The notes under the pieces were generated by a model, which was not told the origin of the DNA, searched no databases, and worked only from the letters and a program-made list of their open reading frames with translations. Shown here in pieces: positions 58,590-64,000 of a stretch of DNA of 64,000 bases. Source of the DNA: Melghirimyces algeriensis (lineage in GTDB: Bacteria; Bacillota; Bacilli; Thermoactinomycetales; DSM-45169); assembly GCF_900182565.1 (NCBI RefSeq), contig NZ_FXTI01000009.1, positions 83,308-147,307 of the forward strand, read 5' to 3'. Numbering within the stretch: the stretch's first letter is position 1; every line of letters begins with the position of its first letter. The position numbers were made by a program, and so were the translations under genes.

Positions 58590-59012
58590 GTCGTTTCTCC
58601 AACTTACAGTATCGATGGGGAAGTTATCCAACAACTGATCAAACATTGCATTCAAGAGCTTCCTTTTGAAGGATGTGGAATTCTTGCCGGCAAAGGACAA
58701 AGGATCACCCGTTTTTATCCGGTTCCCAACCAGGATCGAAGTACTTGTTCATTTTCCTTTGAGCCAAAGGCTTATCTGAAAAACCTAAAACAGATGGACG
58801 ATAAGGGTCTGTCCCTTTTGGGAATTCTCCACTCCCATCCACATTCTGATCCATATCCTTCTACACGGGACATCCTGGAATGGCACTATCCTGATGTAAG
58901 CAACTGGATCTTATCCCTAAAACGTGATAAGCCTCACCTTTCTGCCTGTTTCATTCGAAATGGCCAGGTTTTTCCGATCCATTATCATGTCATGGAATCA
59001 TTCTCAGACTGA
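58590..59012 (+). CDS. JAMM/MPN-domain metalloprotease (M67-like)
   Basis: About 140 residues. JAMM signature: Glu in ELPFEGCGILAGKG, then HSHPHSDPYPSTRD, i.e. HxHP-x6-SxxD for zinc binding. Bacterial members remove C-terminal residues from ubiquitin-like sulfur carriers or process other substrates. The frame is open from 58527 to 59012, but contains no ATG, GTG or TTG before the conserved domain. AAAGGAGG at 58575-58582 points to a start at about 58590, where the codon is GTC. The start is therefore uncertain or the sequence has an error. It precedes nicotinate phosphoribosyltransferase by 25 bases. Confidence 0.8.
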   Translation, partial: VVSPTYSIDGEVIQQLIKHCIQELPFEGCGILAGKGQRITRFYPVPNQDRSTCSFSFEPKAYLKNLKQMDDKGLSLLGILHSHPHSDPYPSTRDILEWHYPDVSNWILSLKRDKPHLSACFIRNGQVFPIHYHVMESFSD

Positions 59013-59037
59013 ATTTGAATGGAGTGAAATATCATCA

Positions 59038-60504
59038 ATGCAAACCGATCAGGGATGGGCGCTTCATACTGACAAATATCAAATCACCATGATGTATGCC
59101 CACTGGAAAAACGGGTCCCATCTCCGGAGAAAGGCGTTTGACCTCTATTTCCGCAAGCTTCCTTTCGGAAATGGATTTGCTGTGTTTGCCGGCTTGGAAC
59201 GAGCGATCCAATACCTTGAAACCCTTCGCTTTACCGAAGAAGATATTCAATACCTCGCCGACCAGCCAGAAAGATATGACCCTGCATTTTTGGAAATGCT
59301 CCGGAAATTCCGCTTTACCGGTGATGTATATGGCATGAAAGAAGGAACAATTGTTTTTCCCCAGGAACCATTGTTGCGCCTGGAAGGAACAGTCATGGAA
59401 TTACAACTGATTGAAACCGCTCTACTAAACTTTATTGGGTATCAAACACTAATCGCGACAAAAGCAGCACGAATGCGTATGGTGGCGGAAGAGGATGTTC
59501 TCTTGGAGTTTGGGACCCGGCGCGCCCAAGAGACGGATGCAGCATTATGGGGAGCACGGGCCACATATTTAGCAGGATTTGATGCCACATCCAACCTGAA
59601 AGCCGGAGCCATGTTTGGCATCCCCACACGGGGAACACATTCCCATTCCTGGGTACAAGATTTCGATTCGGAATTGGAAGCATTCCGAGCTTATGCCCGT
59701 GCCTTTCCCGATCAAACCGTTCTTTTGGTGGACACCTATGACACCTTGAAAAGCGGTATTCCCCACGCCATCCAGGTGGGATTGGAGTTAAAGCAACAGG
59801 GGCATCAATTGGCTGGCATACGCTTGGACAGCGGAGACTTGGCCTATCTATCCAAAGAGGCCCGAAAGATGCTGGACGATGCCGGACTGACACACACGCA
59901 AATCGTCGCCTCTAGTGATCTGGATGAAGATACACTGCTCAATCTGCGATCTCAAGGAGCCCGGATCAATGCTTGGGGGATAGGAACCCGATTAATCACC
60001 GCTTATGACCAGCCGGCTTTAGGAGCTGTTTATAAGTTGGTTGCCCGCTACAAAGATGGAGAGTGGGTTCCATCGATTAAGATTTCCTCCAATCCGGAAA
60101 AGGTAACCACCCCTGGACGGAAAACGGTCTATCGGATCATTGATCGAAAAAACGGAAAAGCGCGCGGGGACCTGATTATGCCTCTGGGGCAAACCGTAAA
60201 CGAAAATCAGCCGTTAACATTGTTTCACCCGGTTCACACCTATCGAAAGAAAAAAATCCGTCACTTTCGGACGATCAACCTTTTACAACCCATTTTTCAG
60301 GGGGGAAAACGCGTTTACGACCTGCCCTCTCTGGAAGAAATCCGGACATACCACCATAACCAGCGCTCCCTGTTCTGGGAAGAATATATGCGTTTGTTAA
60401 ATCCGGAAGAATACCCTGTAGACCTTTCTCCTGATTTGTGGCAAACCAAACAAGACCTCATCCAAACAATCTACCATCAGGTCCGGGAAGAAAACGGAAA
60501 GTAA
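59038..60504 (+). CDS. pncB: Nicotinate phosphoribosyltransferase (PncB)
   Basis: About 488 residues from ATG 59038 (WALHTDKYQITMMYAHWKNG). Family signatures are FDLYFRKLPFGNGFAVFAGL, EFGTRRAQETDAALWGARAT with the phosphate-binding set, GTHSHSWVQ, LLVDTYDT and IRLDSGDLAYLSK. It converts nicotinate and PRPP to nicotinate mononucleotide in NAD salvage. The open frame extends upstream to 58924 over the JAMM gene, but that part is a shadow. Probably co-transcribed with the JAMM gene and the aminopeptidase that follows 16 bases later. Confidence 0.96.
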   Translation: MQTDQGWALHTDKYQITMMYAHWKNGSHLRRKAFDLYFRKLPFGNGFAVFAGLERAIQYLETLRFTEEDIQYLADQPERYDPAFLEMLRKFRFTGDVYGMKEGTIVFPQEPLLRLEGTVMELQLIETALLNFIGYQTLIATKAARMRMVAEEDVLLEFGTRRAQETDAALWGARATYLAGFDATSNLKAGAMFGIPTRGTHSHSWVQDFDSELEAFRAYARAFPDQTVLLVDTYDTLKSGIPHAIQVGLELKQQGHQLAGIRLDSGDLAYLSKEARKMLDDAGLTHTQIVASSDLDEDTLLNLRSQGARINAWGIGTRLITAYDQPALGAVYKLVARYKDGEWVPSIKISSNPEKVTTPGRKTVYRIIDRKNGKARGDLIMPLGQTVNENQPLTLFHPVHTYRKKKIRHFRTINLLQPIFQGGKRVYDLPSLEEIRTYHHNQRSLFWEEYMRLLNPEEYPVDLSPDLWQTKQDLIQTIYHQVREENGK

Positions 60505-60520
60505 ATCAAGGAGGGCTCTT

Positions 60521-61750
60521 ATGTCTTTTAGCAATCATCTTGAAAAATATGCCGATCTGGCCGTCCAAACAGGAGTCAATATACAGCCTGGACAAACACT
60601 TGTCATTACGGCTTCCATTGATGCTACCGATCTTGTTCGGAGCATTACAAAAAAAGCTTATCAACGAGGGGCCAAACATGTTTGGATTGAATGGCAGGAT
60701 GATGTCTGTACCCGACTCAAATATGATCTGGCTCCCGATGAAGCATTTGAGGAATTTCCACTTTGGAAAGCAAAAGGTTATGAAGAAATCGTTGAAAAAG
60801 GCGGGGCTTTTTTACATATTGAATCCAATGACCCAGAGTTATTGAAAGGCGTGGACCCAAAGCGAATCGCCGCTTCTTCCAAAGCAGCGGGAAAGGCATT
60901 GGAAAAATGGAGAGAAGCCGTATCGGCTGATCAGATAAGCTGGTGTATTATCGCCGCTCCCTCCAAGAAATGGGCCAAGAAGGTTTTCCCGGAAAAAAAT
61001 GAGAAGGATGCGGTGGAGGCTCTCTGGAAAGCGATATTCCAAGCAACCCGTGCGGATCAGGAGAACCCGGTGGAAGCGTGGAAGCAGCATAATGCAGCCA
61101 TTCACAAAAAAATGAATGTTTTAAATCAAAAACAGTATCAAAAATTGCATTACCGTGCCACCGGAACCACATTAACCGTGGAACTTCCCGAAGGGCATAT
61201 CTGGAGTGGCGGATCATCAAAAAATGCGCAGGGCGTCTGGTTTAACGCCAATATTCCCACAGAAGAAGTGTTCACATCTCCGCTCAAAACGGGAACGCAA
61301 GGTGTGGTTCACAGCACCAAGCCGTTAAGTTATAAAGGGAGCTTGATTGAAAATTTCAGCTTAACGTTTGAGAACGGACGTATCGTGGATTACCATGCAG
61401 AAAAAGGTCAGGAAACCCTGAAACGTATCATCGAACTGGATGAAGGGGCTCATTACTTGGGAGAAATCGCTCTTGTTCCCCATGATTCACCCATCTCAGC
61501 ATCCAACATCACATTCTTCAATACATTGTTTGACGAAAATGCCTCTTGTCACCTGGCCATTGGGGATGCTTTTTCATCCTGTCTCCAAGGGGGAACCCAC
61601 CTGTCCAAGGAAGAACTGGAGAAGGCCGGTCTCAATCACAGCATGACCCATGTGGATTTTATGATTGGCTCCGCTGACATGGACATTGATGGCGAAACCG
61701 CGGACGGAAAGCGGGAACCCATCTTCCGAAAAGGAAACTGGGCATTTTAA
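60521..61750 (+). CDS. M29-family metallo-aminopeptidase (AmpS/PepS type)
   Basis: A 409-residue cytoplasmic protein, ATG behind AAGGAGG. Typical opening EKYADLAVQTGVNIQPGQTL, followed by the metal-ligand residues in VELPEGHIWSGG, GVWFNANIPTEEVFTSP, GAHYLGEIALVPHDSPIS and NASCHLAIGDAFSSC, ending HVDFMIGSADMDIDG. It removes N-terminal amino acids from peptides and would act on peptides imported by the Dpp system or produced from proteins. Third gene of the JAMM-pncB transcript. Confidence 0.94.
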   Translation: MSFSNHLEKYADLAVQTGVNIQPGQTLVITASIDATDLVRSITKKAYQRGAKHVWIEWQDDVCTRLKYDLAPDEAFEEFPLWKAKGYEEIVEKGGAFLHIESNDPELLKGVDPKRIAASSKAAGKALEKWREAVSADQISWCIIAAPSKKWAKKVFPEKNEKDAVEALWKAIFQATRADQENPVEAWKQHNAAIHKKMNVLNQKQYQKLHYRATGTTLTVELPEGHIWSGGSSKNAQGVWFNANIPTEEVFTSPLKTGTQGVVHSTKPLSYKGSLIENFSLTFENGRIVDYHAEKGQETLKRIIELDEGAHYLGEIALVPHDSPISASNITFFNTLFDENASCHLAIGDAFSSCLQGGTHLSKEELEKAGLNHSMTHVDFMIGSADMDIDGETADGKREPIFRKGNWAF

Positions 61751-61767
61751 GGCATCGATTGCCTGGA

Positions 61768-61797
61768 AAAAAAGCCGGTGATATGCCGGCTTTTTTT
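61768..61797. terminator. Bidirectional terminator
   Basis: AGCCGG TGATATG CCGGCT with T-runs on both strands, between the aminopeptidase and rhodanese genes. Confidence 0.88.
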
Positions 61798-61802
61798 CAT
61801 GG

Positions 61803-62636
61803 TTATTGGTCCACTTCCACCAGATTCTCCTCATAGCTGATCCAGTCACTCCAACTGCCGATATACAGACGGGCCTGTTGAATGCCGGCGAGTTGAAGGG
61901 ACAAGAGATTGGCACAGGCTGTCACCCCGGAACCGCAGTAGACAATGGGCGATTCGCGCTCGGAAACAAAGGCCCACTCCTTTTTCAACTCATCGGGATG
62001 CTTCCAGTAACCATCCTCCGTCAGATTCTTCTTCCAAAAACGGTTTACAGCCCTAGGGATATGACCCGCTTTGGCATCAATCGGTTCCTTTTTTCCCTGA
62101 AATCGCTCCGGGTCTCGCGAATCAATCAAGAGGCTGCTTCCTTCTCTTACCTCTTCCATGTGGACCAACTGCGCCAATGCATGCTTCCGAGGAGAAAATA
62201 CAACGGGTTCCGGGCGAGGAAGATGGTTGGTCACCGGATAGCCTCTCGCTTTCCACGCTTGATAGCCACCATCCAAAACGGCGACCTGTTCATGACCCAA
62301 ATAACGGAGCATCCACCAAAAGCGCGCAGCCATGGCTCCTCCCTGATCATCATAGGCGACAACCGATTTGGATGCATCAATCCCAATCGCCCCCAACCGT
62401 TCAGAGAACCTTTCCAGATTCGGGAGCGGATGCCTCCCTCCATGCTTTTTCACCGGACCGGACAGATCTCTTTCCAGGTGCATATACCGCGCCCCTGGGA
62501 TATGATCCCGGTTATAAGCCCTTTCTCCGGCTTCGGAGTCTGCCAGCTCAAATCGGCAATCCACAAGGATCAAGGCCGGATCATCCAGATATTGAACCAG
62601 GTCATCCGAAGCGATCAGGGGTTGCTTCAACAACAT
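61803..62636 (-). CDS. Two-domain rhodanese/sulfurtransferase
   Basis: 277 residues, two rhodanese domains. N-terminal inactive domain: LILVDCRFELADSEAGERAY, HIPGARYMHLERDLSG. C-terminal domain: LLIDSRDPERFQG and the active-site loop YCGSGVTACANLL with the persulfide Cys. CGSGVTA is shared by thiosulfate and mercaptopyruvate sulfurtransferases. It moves sulfur as a persulfide in the cytoplasm. Single gene. Confidence 0.94.
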   Translation of the reverse strand: MLLKQPLIASDDLVQYLDDPALILVDCRFELADSEAGERAYNRDHIPGARYMHLERDLSGPVKKHGGRHPLPNLERFSERLGAIGIDASKSVVAYDDQGGAMAARFWWMLRYLGHEQVAVLDGGYQAWKARGYPVTNHLPRPEPVVFSPRKHALAQLVHMEEVREGSSLLIDSRDPERFQGKKEPIDAKAGHIPRAVNRFWKKNLTEDGYWKHPDELKKEWAFVSERESPIVYCGSGVTACANLLSLQLAGIQQARLYIGSWSDWISYEENLVEVDQ

Positions 62637-62775
62637 GGGACGTCACTCTCCTTATTTTTCTCTATTGTAACAGACAAACGTTTTCTTCCATTTTTCGATC
62701 CCAAACGAACACCATGATTCTTCCCCTGATGATTGATTGACAGGGCTGACTGCTTTCTGAAATCATCCCCGAAAC

Positions 62776-62800
62776 AAAAAAGGAGAGGTACTCCCCCTCC
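62776..62800 (-). terminator. Terminator of the methyltransferase gene
   Basis: Minus-strand GGGGAGG GGGAGTA CCTCTCC followed by TTTTTTG, immediately after the stop codon. Confidence 0.75.
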
Positions 62801-62803
62801 CCT

Positions 62804-63406
62804 TCACTCACCTTTGCGACGCAAGATGACCAGATTTGCGTTCAGCCCTTCCTCCTTGTGGGCATTGGCAATCAGTTGAACCGGCAGTACAGGCCCCCGG
62901 TCAAACGCTTCTCCAAACAAACGGTCCACCACTTCTTCCGATACGCGAACGAATGGAGATTCCGGGTTCTCTTCCCGACACCCTCGCAACAGCATCACGG
63001 CCCCTGGTTTCATCACACGAACCAGCTCATTGACATATTGGGGGCGGTCGGTCTCAGAAATCACATGAAAGCATCCACGATCATTCACCAGAGAGACACT
63101 CTGATCATCCAGCGGCAAATCCAGGGCATTTCCTTGACGCCAATCAACCGTAACACCTGCCTTGCTGGCGCGACCTTCAGCAATCTTTAACGCTGATGGA
63201 CTCAGATCCACCCCGATCACTTGATAACCCTGTTCCGCGAGAAAAATGGCTTCCCGACCCGCACCACAACCCACATCCAAGGCAACTGCACCTTTGGGAG
63301 CCGGTTGTCCAGCGACAAAAGCCACGAGCTCCGGCGAGGGATATGCAAAATCCCAGTAATTCTGAAAATCGCCGCTGGCATAAACCTCATCCCAATCCCG
63401 ATCCAT
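62804..63406 (-). CDS. Class I SAM-dependent methyltransferase
   Basis: About 200 residues. Motif I is VALDVGCGAGREAIFLAE, followed by GVDLSPSALKIAEG, WRQGNALDLPLDD and VNDRGCFHVIS. The N-terminal part DWDEVYASGDFQNYWDFAYP is seen in thiopurine-methyltransferase/TehB-like small-molecule methyltransferases. I start at ATG 63406, 6 bases after GGGG; in-frame ATGs at 63412 and 63433 are alternatives. Substrate unknown. Confidence 0.85.
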   Translation of the reverse strand: MDRDWDEVYASGDFQNYWDFAYPSPELVAFVAGQPAPKGAVALDVGCGAGREAIFLAEQGYQVIGVDLSPSALKIAEGRASKAGVTVDWRQGNALDLPLDDQSVSLVNDRGCFHVISETDRPQYVNELVRVMKPGAVMLLRGCREENPESPFVRVSEEVVDRLFGEAFDRGPVLPVQLIANAHKEEGLNANLVILRRKGE

Positions 63407-63442
63407 CGTCATCCCCAATGTTGCAACCCCCATTCAACCATG

Positions 63443-63476
63443 ATTGACGGGAGGAAAAAAATGGGCACCCGTCAAT
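63443..63476. repeat. Inverted repeat upstream of the methyltransferase gene
   Basis: Perfect 9-base arms ATTGACGGG and CCCGTCAAT with a 16-base loop. It lies in the 5' region of the minus-strand methyltransferase gene. A plus-strand AGGAAAAAAATG in the loop opens a 33-codon frame, which I do not count as a gene. Confidence 0.6.
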
Positions 63477-63611
63477 TGCATTTTAACATACCTGCGCCAG
63501 AAGTCTCCCGCTTCTACAAGCGGAGAGATGAATGGCGTGTCGCAAGACTGACCATTTTTTAGAATGGTTGTTATCTTTATCATTTACCTGATCTATCATC
63601 CGTATGAGGTG

Positions 63612-63760
63612 TTGACACTCCCCATGCCTGAAGGCAGGGGATTCTTGGGAGCTCCCGTCTACTGACATATCCAAGCTTAAACGGTCTGCCCGACCGCAAG
63701 TACTCGAAGTCCTTCTTGCAAGATGTTTTTGGATGCATTGATGTCTCGGTCATGGTGAGA
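63612..63760 (-). ncRNA. Probable omegaRNA (reRNA) of the TnpB element
   Basis: In IS200/IS605 elements the TnpB guide RNA overlaps the tnpB 3' end and runs through the right end. Here the region from the last tnpB codons to the right-end hairpin is present, and the guide would come from DNA beyond 63612 on the minus strand (starting about CACCTCATACGG). The 5' boundary is not determined. Confidence 0.5.
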
Positions 63761-64000
63761 GCCGCATGTAGGGCATGTCCATGCCCGAAGGTGGAGGTTC
63801 TTTACATCCTTGTTTCGGTAGCCACAGGAAGAGCAAAGCTGACTAGAAGGGAACTGTTTCCCCACTTTCACCACGTTTCTTCCATGCCAGGCTGCCTTGT
63901 AGGTAAGCATCGCGACAAACTCCGACCACGAGGCATCCGTGATCGATTTGGCTAGCTTGCGGTTTTTCACCATATGCTTTACTTGGAGGTCTTCGATACA
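63677..64000 (-). CDS. tnpB: TnpB (OrfB) RNA-guided nuclease, C-terminal part
   Basis: The last 107 codons of a TnpB; the rest is beyond the right edge. Motifs are EDLQVKHMVKNRKLAKSITD, SEFVAMLTYKAAWHGRNVVK, the zinc ribbon CSSCGYRNKDV and CPTCGSHHDRD, and the final RuvC motif HDRDINASKNIL with its catalytic Asp. TnpB cuts DNA guided by an RNA from the element's right end. It looks intact in this portion and is followed by a right-end hairpin. Confidence 0.92.
   Translation of the reverse strand, partial: CIEDLQVKHMVKNRKLAKSITDASWSEFVAMLTYKAAWHGRNVVKVGKQFPSSQLCSSCGYRNKDVKNLHLRAWTCPTCGSHHDRDINASKNILQEGLRVLAVGQTV

Larger units (their letters stand above)
63612..64000 (-). mobile_element. IS200/IS605-family element, right end and tnpB part
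   Basis: The tnpB 3' portion is followed by a right end with the subterminal hairpin CCCTGCCTTCAGGCATGGGG and the tip GTGTCAA typical of IS200/IS605 elements. The left end lies beyond the window. It is unknown whether a TnpA transposase is present. Confidence 0.8.

Noticed and set aside
63461..63562. 33-codon plus-strand gene with an AGGAAAAAAATG start
   Set aside because: Its start lies in the loop of an inverted repeat and its body overlaps another hairpin; no independent support.

Overview
The window reads as chromosomal DNA of a low-to-mid GC spore-forming Gram-positive of class Bacilli. Thermoactinomycetaceae is the best guess, inferred from thermitase-like subtilases, Bacillus-type gene pairs (bpsA-bpsB, bdbD-bdbC, yunC/D/E/F, yfkAB), strong AGGAGG ribosome-binding sites with many TTG/GTG starts, and low-complexity coat-like proteins. 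No rRNA, tRNA, prophage or CRISPR array is visible.

Layout. 1-5 kb: dipeptide/oligopeptide ABC importer on the minus strand, cut by the left edge. 5.3-13.8 kb: a double-domain ThyX-like protein, FMN reductase, NCS2 permease, alkaline phosphatase, a ChaB-like protein, the type III polyketide synthase/methyltransferase pair and pantothenate kinase. 14-20 kb: a membrane protein of unknown function with a 56-codon follower, the cstA / CC-tail protein / ArsA-ATPase operon, another unknown membrane protein and a lipoprotein. 20-25 kb: metE under a cobalamin riboswitch, and an NhaC-type antiporter. 25.6-26.8 kb: beta-propeller phytase.

27-37 kb is the accessory-looking part. It holds a superfamily-1 helicase-like protein that stops before its second RecA domain. 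Next to it is an HTH-TPR regulator of the RRNPP type, translationally overlapped with a secreted protein built of 21-residue repeats containing 15 copies of HPDG (a likely multi-copy pheromone precursor). Three tandem thermitase-like proteases follow. The regulator, the repeat protein and neighbouring secreted proteases form the most attractive candidate for an undescribed communication system.

37-48 kb: two low-complexity coat-like proteins, AdaA-like regulator, APC permease, TspO, a FosB-like VOC protein, a DUF3891 protein, radical-SAM YfkAB, flavohemoglobin with a divergent Crp/Fnr regulator, a VOC-DinB fusion, and the BdbD/BdbC disulfide pair. 48.5-51.6 kb: TPP-riboswitch-controlled thiamine-precursor import operon. 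51.7-62.6 kb: RluA-family pseudouridine synthase, the yun cluster, QueT, Nudix, a JAMM protease, nicotinate phosphoribosyltransferase, M29 aminopeptidase and rhodanese. 62.8-64 kb: a methyltransferase and the right end of an IS200/IS605-type element with a partial tnpB and its probable omegaRNA.

Themes are nutrient scavenging (peptides, phosphate from phytate and phosphoesters, thiamine precursors, queuosine precursor, nicotinate), redox/nitrosative defence and secreted proteolysis. Start codons were chosen from visible ribosome-binding sites. All functional calls are by reading motifs; no database search was run.
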